This document shows, one piece after another, positions 14,131 through 22,533 of a stretch of DNA of 32,244 bases; positions within the stretch are counted from its first letter, which is position 1, and every line of letters begins with the position of its first letter. This DNA comes from Myxococcales bacterium. GTDB lineage: Bacteria; Myxococcota_A; Polyangia; Polyangiales; Houyiibacteriaceae. The stretch is from assembly GCA_029861865.1 (NCBI GenBank), contig JAOTYL010000019.1:1-32244 (forward strand). The letters run 5' to 3'. A model generated the notes under the pieces. That model was not told where the DNA came from and made no database searches. It worked only from the letters and a program-made list of their open reading frames with translations. The position numbers and the translations under genes are program-made.

Positions 14131-15903
14131 GTGAAGCGAATCATGGAAAGGTGCGGCCCATTTGGGCCCGCCAGCGTTCTCTTGTTGGCGCTGACATGCG
14201 TCGGCTGTACGGTGACCGAGAGTCGCCGTGAACCGCCGAGGCTCGTCCTGCAGATCACGGTGGACCAGCTTCGGGGCGACCTGCTTCGCCGCCATGCCGA
14301 CCAGTTTGGACAAGGCGGATTTCGCTACCTGCTCGAACACGGCACCGTATTTGAAGACGCGCATCATCGACACGCCAATACCGAGACGATCGTCGGTCAC
14401 GCAACGCTGTCCACCGGAGCCGACCCTTCGGCTCACGGCATGGTCGGCAACATCTGGTTGGATCGTTCCTCGGGTGTCCTGACCTACAACATCGAAGATC
14501 CTGACTACCACCTGCTCTCCGCAGACGCGGACGTCGACACGAAGACAGAGATCGATCCGACCCAGAGGGCCGCGCGCTCCGATGGACGGTCCCCTTCACG
14601 GATTCTGGTCTCCACCTTCGGCGACGAGCTCTTCATGTTCACTGCGGGAGCCGCCAAGGTCTTCGGCGTTTCGGTCAAGGATCGCGGCGCGGTTGCGATG
14701 GCGGGCCATGCCGGAAAGGCGTTCTGGTTCTCCAAAAAATCCGGCGAGTTCGTGACCAGTTCGTACTACTACGACGAGTACCCCGCGTGGGTCGCCGACT
14801 GGAACGAGAAGCGACCTTCGACCCGCTGGAGCGGAGCGGACTGGAAACTGACGCACCCACAGGAGACCTACCTCTTTGGCGAGCGGGACGATCGCCCGTA
14901 TGAGACGGATCTCGCCGGATTCGGGCGAACCTTTCCGCATCCGTACGGCAACGCAGACGAGAGCAAGTACTACAACACACTCTTGACGGTCAGCCCCGCG
15001 GGAGATGAGCTGACCCTAGAATTTGCGAAGGAGTTATTGGAACGAGAAGACGTCGGCAGCGACTCGGTCACCGACTATCTATCGGTCAGTTTCTCATCCA
15101 CCGACTATGTCGGTCACCTGTTCGGCCCTTCGAGCTTGGAGAGCGAGGACAATCTGCTGCGACTCGACCGAACGATCGCCGATCTCCTTCGGTTCGTCGA
15201 TCAGAAGGTCGGCCTCGACAAGACCGTCATCGTGCTTTCGGCCGATCATGGTGGGGCGGAAGCGCCAGGATACCTGAACGAGCAGGGCTTGAACCGGGCC
15301 CAATACATCGACCTCAATGCGCTCGATCGCGAACCGGCAATCCAAGCGTTGAAAACTCAGTTTGGGATCGGCGAGGAGATCGTCGAGAGCTACCACCATC
15401 CCTACGTGTATCTCGATAGAGAGCTGCTCTCGAAGAAGGGGCTCGACCCGACCTTGATCGAAAGTCTGATCGCGGCGGAGATGACGAAAATGAACGGAAT
15501 TGCGCTCGCGGTCCCGTCGAGCCGGCTCACGCGAGGGGAGCTCCCGGATACCCCGTTGACCGACAAAGTGCTACGCAACTTCAATCCCAAGAGATCGGGA
15601 GATATCTACGTCGTCTTCGAGTCACATTCGTTCATCAACGATATGGATGGGCTCTCGGTCGCAACGACCCACGGATCGCCATGGACCTACGACAGCTACG
15701 TTCCGGTGATCTTCGTCGGAGCGGGGATTGCGTCCAGGACGGTGCACCGCCGGATTCATACGGTCGATCTGGCGCCGACTCTATCTGCCGTCGTCGGCTG
15801 CAAGCCTCCATCAGGCACGTCCGGTCGGAGGCTTCCCGAGGTTTTGGCGGGAAATTCTCGCAACCCACCACTGCCCTTGACCCGACCGGCATCGGAGCGG
15901 TAG
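14131..15903 (+). CDS. PafA-like alkaline phosphatase/phosphodiesterase, predicted lipoprotein
   Basis: A 590-residue enzyme of the alkaline phosphatase superfamily. GTG 14131 is preferred because GAAGGA lies seven bases upstream and it supplies the positive n-region; ATG 14143 is the alternative. A signal ends at TCVGC, so Cys26 may be acylated. Visible active-site features are Asp45 in VDQLR, the candidate nucleophile Thr86 in NTETIVGHA, a distal metal ligand block SSTDYVGHLFGP, SADHGGAEAPG and THGSPW. These match PafA-type monoesterases or nucleotide pyrophosphatases rather than sulfatases, since no CxPxR motif is present. It acts in the periplasm or at the outer membrane. It begins 22 bp after the DUF1269 gene and ends 10 bp before the MscS gene. 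Confidence 0.85.
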   Translation: MKRIMERCGPFGPASVLLLALTCVGCTVTESRREPPRLVLQITVDQLRGDLLRRHADQFGQGGFRYLLEHGTVFEDAHHRHANTETIVGHATLSTGADPSAHGMVGNIWLDRSSGVLTYNIEDPDYHLLSADADVDTKTEIDPTQRAARSDGRSPSRILVSTFGDELFMFTAGAAKVFGVSVKDRGAVAMAGHAGKAFWFSKKSGEFVTSSYYYDEYPAWVADWNEKRPSTRWSGADWKLTHPQETYLFGERDDRPYETDLAGFGRTFPHPYGNADESKYYNTLLTVSPAGDELTLEFAKELLEREDVGSDSVTDYLSVSFSSTDYVGHLFGPSSLESEDNLLRLDRTIADLLRFVDQKVGLDKTVIVLSADHGGAEAPGYLNEQGLNRAQYIDLNALDREPAIQALKTQFGIGEEIVESYHHPYVYLDRELLSKKGLDPTLIESLIAAEMTKMNGIALAVPSSRLTRGELPDTPLTDKVLRNFNPKRSGDIYVVFESHSFINDMDGLSVATTHGSPWTYDSYVPVIFVGAGIASRTVHRRIHTVDLAPTLSAVVGCKPPSGTSGRRLPEVLAGNSRNPPLPLTRPASER

Positions 15904-15913
15904 CGGACTCCCC

Positions 15914-17098
15914 ATGATCACTCTCCGCGATTGGTTTCTTGGGCACGGTTGGACAGAAGGCTGGGCCGTCACCGGCGCGATCGTGGTTGCGCTGGTGGCC
16001 GCCGTGTTGTTTGGAGAACTCGCTCGAGCGGTGGGCCCTGCTCTGGCCAACAAGATCGCACGGCCCACCAAGAGAGCCTGGGTCGCGGCCTTCGAGAAGC
16101 GTCGCATCTTCCGAAGCGCGGCGTGGATCTTGAGCATCATCGTCACCGACTCACTAATCACACCGCTGCTGGAATCGTGGCCAAAGGTCTCGAAGCTCGC
16201 CGAGACCGTGCTCGAGGGTGCTCTGGTCATCGCCGTCACTGTCTTGCTCAGCAAGCTGATTGCAGCGGTCGTCGACACACTCGAGTCGCAAGACGCGACG
16301 AACCAGCGGCTTCCAGTCAAAGCCCTCGGGCAGGCCCTGCAGCTGACCCTCTGGACTTACGCCACGGTGGTCTTCCTTTCGGCGATGACCCATCGAGATG
16401 TCACGACCCTGCTGACGGGGCTTACCGCCATCGGCGCGGTCCTAGTCTACGTGTTTCGTGATCCGATCCTGGGCTGGACGGCCGGCGTGCAGATCGCGGC
16501 GAACGATCTAGTGCGGATCGGAGACTGGATTATCGTCCCGGAGCGCGACGCGGACGGACAGGTTGCCGAGATCGGGTTGACGACGATCAAGGTGAACAAC
16601 TGGGACAAGACGATCAGCAGCATCCCCACGTACACACTGGTCAGTGAGGGCTTCCGCAACTTCCGCTTCATGCAAGAATCTGGAGGTCGACGAATCCGAC
16701 GGTCCTTCTCAATCGATGCGCGAAGCCTTCGGGTCTGTGACGATGCGCTGCTCGGGCGACTCAAGAAGAACGGATTGCTGGAACCCGGGGTCGAGGCACG
16801 CGACCTGCGGCCCACCAACCTCACCTGCTTTCGAACCTGGCTCGAAGGCCGGTTGAAGGAGAACCCGGAGATTCGCCACGATATGATGCAGCTGGTTCGC
16901 CTGCTTCCCCAAGACGGGCGAGGAATCCCCGTGGAGATTTACGCGTTTAGTCGCGGCACAGGCTTGGTGGACTACGAGCACGTCCAGGCCGACATCTTCG
17001 ATCGGGTGCTAGCCGTGCTCCCGGAATTCGACCTGCGCCTCTTCCAGGAGCCGACGGGCGACGACCTCCGAGAGCTCAGGCCTCCGGAGGGCGGCTAG
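15914..17098 (+). CDS. MscS-family mechanosensitive ion channel (YbdG-like)
   Basis: A 394-residue membrane protein with about five hydrophobic segments in the first 185 residues. The MscS pore-lining and beta domain follows: LTAIGAVLVYVFRDPILGWT near 175-195, NDLVRIGDWIIVPERDADGQ, then VNNWDKTISSIPTYTLVSEG. The long beta insert and the RNFRFMQESGGRRIRRSF block are characteristic of the YbdG/MscM branch, which responds to membrane tension and osmotic stress. The C-terminal domain is cytoplasmic. It is translated in the P2 unit between the PafA-like gene (10 bp) and a lipoprotein gene (2 bp). The role fits an envelope-stress unit. Confidence 0.88.
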   Translation: MITLRDWFLGHGWTEGWAVTGAIVVALVAAVLFGELARAVGPALANKIARPTKRAWVAAFEKRRIFRSAAWILSIIVTDSLITPLLESWPKVSKLAETVLEGALVIAVTVLLSKLIAAVVDTLESQDATNQRLPVKALGQALQLTLWTYATVVFLSAMTHRDVTTLLTGLTAIGAVLVYVFRDPILGWTAGVQIAANDLVRIGDWIIVPERDADGQVAEIGLTTIKVNNWDKTISSIPTYTLVSEGFRNFRFMQESGGRRIRRSFSIDARSLRVCDDALLGRLKKNGLLEPGVEARDLRPTNLTCFRTWLEGRLKENPEIRHDMMQLVRLLPQDGRGIPVEIYAFSRGTGLVDYEHVQADIFDRVLAVLPEFDLRLFQEPTGDDLRELRPPEGG

Positions 17099-17100
17099 CC

Positions 17101-17931
17101 TTGCGAGCCGTCTTTCCATCCGTCCTTGTCATTTCGCTTCTCGCATGTACGGAGCCGCTTCCCGAGCCCCCCGAACTGACCGAGACACTGCAGGCGTACG
17201 AGGAAGGCCCGACGGTCGATGTGCCGATCCAGGACGTGGCCGACCTTGTGGCGGATTGGCTCGATCGAACGGGGCTCGCCGATGAGCTTCGAAGCTCGGG
17301 AATCATCATCGAACAGGTGTCGACGGCGATCGGACTCGGAAACCGCGATCTAGGAGACCTCGAACCCACCGAGAATGTCAGGGAGGGCGTTGAGATTCTC
17401 GACGGGCGGTTCCTTGTCGATCTCTTCGTCGAGGTCACACATGTATGCGAGGGCCATGACCCAGAGGTGATGGCGCCGGATCCTGAAGCGAATGGGACCT
17501 TGAACGTCAACCTGAGGCTCACCGAATCCGGCTTCGACGGTGCGTTCTGGGGCGAGTTCGATACCTGTCGGTTCCGCAACGACGATGTCGACCTCGGCTT
17601 CGACTTCAACGAAGTGATCGCCGACGGGCCTGCGGGGTTCCTGTTTCTCGATCCACTGGGCTTCGATACCGAGCGAGACTATCTATTCGCGTTTGAAGGT
17701 CTCGTCATTGTCAACGCCGTGCTCGTTCTCGACGGCCCCTTCGACTTTTTGGTGCAACAGGACGTCGGCACCTTCGTCAGAGTTGAGGACGAAACTGGCG
17801 GCCAAGTGTTCCTCTTTCAGCCCATCGACAACCCAAACGCAATCGAGCTCAGAACACTTTCTGAAACCTGGGAATGCGATCTTTCGCTCCAACGATGTTT
17901 AAGCAGCGACGGCACCGAAGTTATTTGGTAG
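17101..17931 (+). CDS. Predicted lipoprotein of unknown function
   Basis: A 276-residue product from TTG 17101, two bases after the MscS stop; GGAGG ten bases upstream lies in the end of that gene. Residues 1-16 form a short lipoprotein signal ending LLAC, so Cys16 would be acylated. The mature protein is acidic and beta-rich, with aspartate-rich runs (DVDLGFDFNEVIADGPAGFL) and no recognised domain. Two further cysteines occur in the last 20 residues (WECDLSLQRC). It is the fourth gene of the P2 unit and overlaps the following barrel gene. The unusual start codon lowers certainty over the exact N terminus, but the lipobox supports it. Confidence 0.65.
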   Translation: MRAVFPSVLVISLLACTEPLPEPPELTETLQAYEEGPTVDVPIQDVADLVADWLDRTGLADELRSSGIIIEQVSTAIGLGNRDLGDLEPTENVREGVEILDGRFLVDLFVEVTHVCEGHDPEVMAPDPEANGTLNVNLRLTESGFDGAFWGEFDTCRFRNDDVDLGFDFNEVIADGPAGFLFLDPLGFDTERDYLFAFEGLVIVNAVLVLDGPFDFLVQQDVGTFVRVEDETGGQVFLFQPIDNPNAIELRTLSETWECDLSLQRCLSSDGTEVIW

Positions 17932-18740
17932 TCGTGCTCGCCCTGGGCGTGGCTGCGAGCTCGATCGACGCGCTGGCCCAGGCTCGTACGGCGAAACCCA
18001 TCATTGGGACCGCTTACACACTCGAGGCGCGAGAGTTTCAGCTCGGCATCGGGTCCCAGGCCTATGGGCTCGTCGATCGAGTGACGATGGCGACCCTTTT
18101 GGCAGGTTGGGTCCTGCCGGCGTTCACCGACGTTTTCGCCCCCAATCTCCAGTTCCGATACCGCTTTTTCGATGTGCATCGCTGGTCGCTCGCCTTGAAC
18201 ACAGGAGCGTCGTGGCTTCGGATCAAGGACGCGAACCTCATTGGCACTACGCAACAAACGGTCAATGTGCTGGTCGTGCCCTTAGGCTTTCGGGTGACCA
18301 ATCGAGCAACATCTCTGCTTCTCAGCACGCTCGAAGCGACCTATGTGGCGACGGGGTCCACCTTGCAGGACGGCGCGGTCATCGATGACTTCAACGGCGG
18401 CATCGCCACCTCTGGTCTGCAATTCGCCGTGGCGCTCGAGTATCCGGTTGCCCGATCGTTTGCCTTGACGCTATCGGGCCGCGTCATCGCTTTCGTTCCG
18501 GATTCAGAGTTCGAGGTGACCGCCATCGTCGACGAGTTCAACCAGATCCGCATCCGCGGTACACTAACCGCCGAAGACGTCGTCGGAAGCTACAACGTGA
18601 TCGCCGGCATGGCGTTCTACTCAAAGCTATTCCGCCTTCGAGTCGGCGCCGGTTACGGACGATTCATCATTCCCGAGCTCGGTTTCGTCTATCTAGAAAC
18701 CGGCCCCGTGATCGACTTCGCAGCATATTTTCGATTCTGA
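17895..18740 (+). CDS. Predicted outer-membrane beta-barrel protein, unknown function
   Basis: A 281-residue exported protein from ATG 17895 (MFKQRRHRSYLVVVLALGVA), whose signal ends DALAQA; an in-frame ATG at 17874 would lengthen the n-region. The mature part alternates amphipathic strands (FQLGIGSQAYGLVDRVTMAT, FAPNLQFRYRFF, WSLALNTGASWLRI) and ends in Phe (FAAYFRF), the usual C-terminal signature of outer-membrane barrels recognised by BamA. No family is recognised. It overlaps the lipoprotein gene by 37 bp and ends the P2 unit; the next element downstream is the P3 control region. Confidence 0.7.
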   Translation: MFKQRRHRSYLVVVLALGVAASSIDALAQARTAKPIIGTAYTLEAREFQLGIGSQAYGLVDRVTMATLLAGWVLPAFTDVFAPNLQFRYRFFDVHRWSLALNTGASWLRIKDANLIGTTQQTVNVLVVPLGFRVTNRATSLLLSTLEATYVATGSTLQDGAVIDDFNGGIATSGLQFAVALEYPVARSFALTLSGRVIAFVPDSEFEVTAIVDEFNQIRIRGTLTAEDVVGSYNVIAGMAFYSKLFRLRVGAGYGRFIIPELGFVYLETGPVIDFAAYFRF

Positions 18741-18763
18741 GCATGCAACCGCACCGCGACAAG

Positions 18764-18781
18764 GGGGCGAAATCGTTCACA
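18764..18781. promoter_or_regulatory. Candidate distal upstream activator site of P3
   Basis: GGGGCGA-AATC is a perfect first half-site with the NATC spacer, but the second half GTTCACA does not match. Its centre is 22 bp before the proximal site, not 30-32 as at the other promoters, so it is the weakest of the eight sites. Confidence 0.35.
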
Positions 18782-18785
18782 TGCT

Positions 18786-18803
18786 GGGGCGACATCTCGC
18801 CCC
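18786..18803. promoter_or_regulatory. Proximal upstream activator site of P3
   Basis: GGGGCGA-CATC-TCGCCCC has perfect 7-bp inverted arms and is the cleanest example of the motif. It is centred 86.5 bp upstream of the P3 -24 GG. Confidence 0.78.
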
Positions 18804-18880
18804 TTGGACCAGCACTCGAAGCGCCGACAAAATACTGCTTTTGGGGTTCTTCGGGGCTCCCTTCAGGAAGCCTAGGAGTC

Positions 18881-18894
18881 GGCACGCGAATTGC
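18881..18894 (+). promoter_or_regulatory. Sigma-54 promoter P3
   Basis: GGCACGCGAATTGC: GG and GC separated by 10 bases with consensus blocks. The transcript start is predicted near 18906, about 58 bases before ATG 18964. Confidence 0.87.
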
Positions 18895-18963
18895 TTCAGG
18901 CAAGTCTTGAAGAACTAGGCCGCGCTTGGGTAGGCTCGCCGTCCAACCGCGAAGGAGTCCGTG

Positions 18964-19248
18964 ATGAGAAACGAGGAAATCAAATCCGAGCTGTCGGCGC
19001 TGCGTGCAGAGGTCGTCGCGCTCGCGGAAGCCCGCGAGAAAGCCGCAGAGCCCGAGCCTCCGCGCGAAGCGTCAACACTCTCTACGTCGACCGGTGCGGA
19101 AGCTCCATCGGACGCGGAGCACGAGGGCTTCGTAGGCCAAGTTCAGGAGCTGGTCGAGCTCCTCGAAAACGAGCTCCGGGAGACACCGGTGGTCAGCGGT
19201 CTGGTGATCTTCTCGATCGGTATTCTAGTCGGCCGGTTCTTACGGTGA
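18964..19248 (+). CDS. Small membrane-anchored helical protein (YqjD/ElaB-like)
   Basis: A 94-residue protein. ATG 18964 is chosen over GTG 18961 because AAGGAG ends six bases upstream. Residues 1-25 are a charged helix (EEIKSELSALRAEVVALAEA), 30-55 an acidic, serine-rich linker, and 58-72 a second helix. A single C-terminal transmembrane segment (TPVVSGLVIFSIGILVGRFL) closes the protein. This layout is that of the DUF883/YqjD/ElaB group, tail-anchored inner-membrane proteins linked to stationary phase and ribosome or membrane association. The YqjE-like gene follows 10 bp later, as yqjE follows yqjD in enterobacteria, which supports the call. Confidence 0.6.
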   Translation: MRNEEIKSELSALRAEVVALAEAREKAAEPEPPREASTLSTSTGAEAPSDAEHEGFVGQVQELVELLENELRETPVVSGLVIFSIGILVGRFLR

Positions 19249-19258
19249 GGAAAACGTC

Positions 19259-19756
19259 ATGAGTGCAGTAATGCTGAAGCTTCGCATCTGGGTTCACGCC
19301 GAAACGGCGCTCTTGAAGATCAACGCGCGACGGACGGGTCAACGGTTCACGGCGCTCGCGATTGCATTGGGCCTGGCTGTCCTTGCCGTCGGGATGATCA
19401 ACATCGGGATCTTCGAGCTGTTGGCCGAAAGCTACGGCAGAATCAAAGGCGCCTTTTACCTCGCGGGCGGCAACGGCCTGTTGGCGGCCATAGTCGTGGT
19501 TGTTGCTCAGCGAAGTAAGCCAGGGCTTGAAGAGGAGATGGTCGCCGAAGTTCGAGAAATGGCCCTGACCGAGCTTCAGGCGGACGCCGACGAGATCAAG
19601 GCGGAATACGAGCGAATTGCGGATCGCGTGCGGAAGATCGAGAGCTCCGTTTCCGCCCTCACGGGGTCGGGGTCGTCGCTGTCTAAGCTCTCGAGCCTGG
19701 GCCCAGTGGTCGAGCTCGCAACCCACGCGCTCAAGCACCGACACGAGAGCAAGTGA
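19259..19756 (+). CDS. Holin-superfamily-III/YqjE-like inner-membrane protein
   Basis: A 165-residue protein with an amphipathic N-terminal helix, two transmembrane segments at about 30-52 and 62-84 (FTALAIALGLAVLAVGMINI; FYLAGGNGLLAAIVVVVAQR), then a cytoplasmic coiled-coil region rich in Glu, Lys and Ala to about residue 130. This matches the YqjE/phage-holin-like DUF1469 pattern. GAGGA seven bases upstream supports ATG 19259. The stop shares one base with the start of the lipid kinase gene, so translation is probably coupled. Its cellular function is unknown; association with membrane lipid enzymes is suggested only by context. Confidence 0.6.
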   Translation: MSAVMLKLRIWVHAETALLKINARRTGQRFTALAIALGLAVLAVGMINIGIFELLAESYGRIKGAFYLAGGNGLLAAIVVVVAQRSKPGLEEEMVAEVREMALTELQADADEIKAEYERIADRVRKIESSVSALTGSGSSLSKLSSLGPVVELATHALKHRHESK

Positions 19757-20673
19757 TGCCGCGACGATCTCGAATCATTCTTCACGGCAAACAAGCCGCC
19801 AACCAGGAGCTTCGCGATGCGGTGGCAGCGGTCCGGAAGGACGGTCACCAGATCGAGGTCCGTGTCACCTGGGAAGCCGGAGACTCGAGTCTCTTCGCCG
19901 CCGAAGCTGCTAAGGAAGGCATCGACACCGTCATTGCCGGCGGAGGCGATGGCACGGTGAACGAGGTCTTGAACGGCCTCGTCCAGGTCGAGGGGAACTC
20001 GAGCGCGCTGGGGGTGATTCCACTTGGCACCGCCAATGACTTCGCGCGGAGCGCAGGGATTCCTCTGCAGCTCGAAGGGGCCCTTCGCGTCGCGGTCGAA
20101 ACAGAGCCGGTGGCCGTCGACGTCGGTCGCTCCGGCGATCGCGCCTTCATGAACGTGGCTACCGGAGGCTTCGGTACGGAGGTGACGGTCAACACCAACC
20201 CCAAGCTCAAGCGTCTGCTCGGCGGCGCCGCGTATTTCATCACGGGTCTCGGACGCTTCTCCGAGCTCGAACCGGTGCCAGTTCGGCTGCGCGGGCCGGA
20301 TCTGGACTGGGAAGGCAAGCTCCTCGTCTTGGCCGTCGGCAACGCTCGCCAGGCAGGTGGCGGTCACGTCCTTTGCCCCGACGCGGTGCTCGATGACGGT
20401 CTGTTGGACATCGGCGTGCTGCCGGACGTTGCGGAGGATCAGCAGTCCGAAGCCATCTCTGCGCTGATGACGCACGGCATGCAAGCGGTCAAAGACGCTG
20501 CGCTCTACTGGCGGGTGCCCTGGATCGAGATCGAGGCCCCCAAGGGAATCTATGTCAACCTCGATGGCGAACCGACCCACGCCACCCATCATCGATTCGA
20601 GGTTGAATCGCAGCGGCTAAAGCTACACCTTCCGGAATCGACGCCGTTGATTTCACACGGCGGCAGGGCCTGA
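19756..20673 (+). CDS. YegS/BmrU-family diacylglycerol or lipid kinase (second paralogue)
   Basis: A 305-residue lipid kinase. GGGDGT is at residues 62-67, GTAND at 91-95, ATGGFGTEVT near 135 and GNARQAGGGHVLCPDAVLDD near 195-215, all typical YegS blocks. It is collinear with the kinase at 5901-6788 but clearly diverged, so it is a paralogue, not a recent duplication. ATG 19756 overlaps the previous stop by one base (TGATG); GTG 19753 is an alternative. It lies in the P3 unit while the first paralogue is in the P1 unit, so both would rise together. The substrate may differ between the two. Confidence 0.88.
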   Translation: MPRRSRIILHGKQAANQELRDAVAAVRKDGHQIEVRVTWEAGDSSLFAAEAAKEGIDTVIAGGGDGTVNEVLNGLVQVEGNSSALGVIPLGTANDFARSAGIPLQLEGALRVAVETEPVAVDVGRSGDRAFMNVATGGFGTEVTVNTNPKLKRLLGGAAYFITGLGRFSELEPVPVRLRGPDLDWEGKLLVLAVGNARQAGGGHVLCPDAVLDDGLLDIGVLPDVAEDQQSEAISALMTHGMQAVKDAALYWRVPWIEIEAPKGIYVNLDGEPTHATHHRFEVESQRLKLHLPESTPLISHGGRA

Positions 20674-20708
20674 GCACCAGACTTCAACTCTGAGAACTGG
20701 ATATCACG

Positions 20709-21590
20709 ATGAAGCTACTTCAACTGATCGGAGGTTTTCTGTACGCGGTTCGATGGCTGATCGTCGCCGTTCTCGCGATCGGTGTGCCGCTCTACGTTTA
20801 CTTTGCCTTCATCGCCAAAGACCCCGTGTTTGGCCCCAAAGAAGACGTGGAGCTCGGCAAGATGTCGGCGCAGTCCATCGCCGAAGACCCGAAGGAGTAT
20901 CCGATCTTGCCCGAAAGCGAATACCCGGAGGCGTACAGCCACCTGCGTCGAATCGTGGGTGGCGTCATCGGCTCGCCGGAGATTCAGTATCGGGATGTCT
21001 TCGCGTACGACCAGATGAAGATCATCAACCGCGACGACGTACTGAACGCCTTCTGTACTCCGGGCGGATACATCTACGTGTACACCGGGCTCATCAAGTA
21101 CCTCGACCAGGAGGATCATCTGGCGGGTGTCTTGGGGCACGAGATTGCCCACGCCGAGAAGAGGCACGGCAGCACTCGCCTTCAAAAAGAATTCGGGGTG
21201 AAGGGCCTCACCGGGTTCCTGCTTCTGACCCTCCCGATCTCGCCCAGTGACTACATCAACGCATCGATTCTCAAAGAGCTCTTGGGCCTCTCGTATAGTC
21301 GCGATCAAGAGGCTCAAGCCGACGAATACTCTGTTCGCTACCTGGCAACGAGCGACTACGCATGCGATGGCACCGCGGGGTTTTTCATCAAGCTCCGAGA
21401 AGCAGGTGATGATGTCGGAATTCCGGAGATGCTGAGCGATCATCCCGACACCGGCTCGCGTGTTAGCGCGATCCAAGGCGAGGCCAAGCGCCTCGGCTGC
21501 AGCACCGAGCCGGCTGACCCGTCGCGTTGGAAGGCGTTTCAACAAAGCCTGCCGCAAGATGAGCCAGCCGAAGAGGCCGCTCCGGAGTAG
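20709..21590 (+). CDS. M48-family zinc metalloprotease, membrane-anchored
   Basis: A 293-residue protein with one N-terminal transmembrane segment (about 14-34, WLIVAVLAIGVPLYVYFAFI). The zinc site HEIAH is at residues 144-148 and the third ligand lies in SRDQEAQADEYSVRYL near 205. CTPGGYIYVYTGLIKYL before the HExxH is a family block. M48 proteases of this size degrade misfolded envelope proteins, like BepA and LoiP; the catalytic domain here should be periplasmic. The C terminus is acidic. It begins 35 bp after the lipid kinase gene and lacks a strong ribosome binding site. The function fits envelope quality control. Confidence 0.87.
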   Translation: MKLLQLIGGFLYAVRWLIVAVLAIGVPLYVYFAFIAKDPVFGPKEDVELGKMSAQSIAEDPKEYPILPESEYPEAYSHLRRIVGGVIGSPEIQYRDVFAYDQMKIINRDDVLNAFCTPGGYIYVYTGLIKYLDQEDHLAGVLGHEIAHAEKRHGSTRLQKEFGVKGLTGFLLLTLPISPSDYINASILKELLGLSYSRDQEAQADEYSVRYLATSDYACDGTAGFFIKLREAGDDVGIPEMLSDHPDTGSRVSAIQGEAKRLGCSTEPADPSRWKAFQQSLPQDEPAEEAAPE

Positions 21591-21637
21591 CGGCAAGTTG
21601 CGTGCCCTGAAGCGATAGACCTTTCGTCGGTCGACAG

Positions 21638-22486
21638 ATGAACGAAACGCCCAGATCTTGGAAGGATGTTATCGCGCGGATTCCCGGAGCTGCCGTACTC
21701 CTGCGCGCGGTCGAGAAAAGCAATCAAGATCATCCCAAGGACATGGCGGCAAGCATCGCCTACTTCAGCTTCTTCTCTCTCTTCCCGCTCTTGGTAGGAG
21801 TGGTTGCGGGCGCAAGCCTGTTCCTGGACCGCGTCGAAATCCAGTCGCGCCTCGATCGAATGCTGGCCGACGAATTTCCGGGCAGCGCCGAGTTCCTGAG
21901 AACCAATATCGAAGCGCTGATCGAATTGCGGGGAGCGGCAGGCGTGGCCAGCGTACTCGGGCTCTTGTGGTCAGCCAGCAAGATGTTTGGCGCCCTCAGC
22001 CGGGGCATCAACCTCGCGTTGGGCATCCCCAAAGGGCACCCTTTCTATGTTTCCAAGCTTCGATACTTCGGAATGACCATCGCCGTGTCGCTCTTGCTGT
22101 TGATCGCGGTGGGGGTCTCCATGGCGCTTGACGTCGTGACTCAGGTCGACCTGACGCGATTCGGTCTCGCCGGCACGGTGTTTGCGTCGCTCGGCGGACA
22201 CGTCGCCAGCTTCGTTTTCATCTTTGCTATCGTCTGCTTGCTCTACAAGCTGGTTCCCTATCAGCGGCCCCAATGGCGAGAAGTCTTTCCGGGAGCTCTC
22301 GTCGCAGCCCTGTTGTTCGAGTTGGGCAAGGCGCTGTTCGTTCTCTATCTGGAGAACGTGGGTAGCCTCGAGGCCGTCTACGGGTCACTGGCCTCCGTGA
22401 TCGTGCTTCTTTTGTGGCTCTACTTCTCGGCGCGCGTCCTGTTGTTCGGTGCCGAGCTCATCGCGGTACGCGGAGAAGATCAGTGA
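21638..22486 (+). CDS. YihY/BrkB-family inner-membrane protein
   Basis: A 282-residue protein with six predicted transmembrane segments. Family blocks are the N-terminal MAASIAYFSFFSLFPLLVGV (about 36-55), LWSASKMFGALSRGINLALG, and the C-terminal YGSLASVIVLLLWLYFSARV followed by LLFGAELIAV. The family was once miscalled ribonuclease BN; its members are integral membrane proteins whose role is unsettled, possibly in transport or lipid handling. It starts 47 bp after the M48 gene and precedes the FadL-like gene by 47 bp. The frame and length are normal. Confidence 0.88.
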   Translation: MNETPRSWKDVIARIPGAAVLLRAVEKSNQDHPKDMAASIAYFSFFSLFPLLVGVVAGASLFLDRVEIQSRLDRMLADEFPGSAEFLRTNIEALIELRGAAGVASVLGLLWSASKMFGALSRGINLALGIPKGHPFYVSKLRYFGMTIAVSLLLLIAVGVSMALDVVTQVDLTRFGLAGTVFASLGGHVASFVFIFAIVCLLYKLVPYQRPQWREVFPGALVAALLFELGKALFVLYLENVGSLEAVYGSLASVIVLLLWLYFSARVLLFGAELIAVRGEDQ

Positions 22487-22533
22487 GTGGAGAGCTAGCG
22501 GCAGCGTGCCGATAACTTGCGGCGGCATGGCAT

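Noticed and set aside
21594-21607. A fifth -24/-12-like sequence on the minus strand (GGCACGCAACTTGC), identical to P1
   Set aside because: It would point leftward into the 3' end of the M48 protease gene, with no leftward gene to serve and no activator palindrome 80-120 bp upstream. It may be chance or an antisense promoter, so it is not listed as a feature.
22495-22530. GTGCCGATAACTTGC before the FadL-like gene as a sigma-54 promoter
   Set aside because: The -24 half does not match (no GG at the required 10-base spacing) and no activator palindrome is present.
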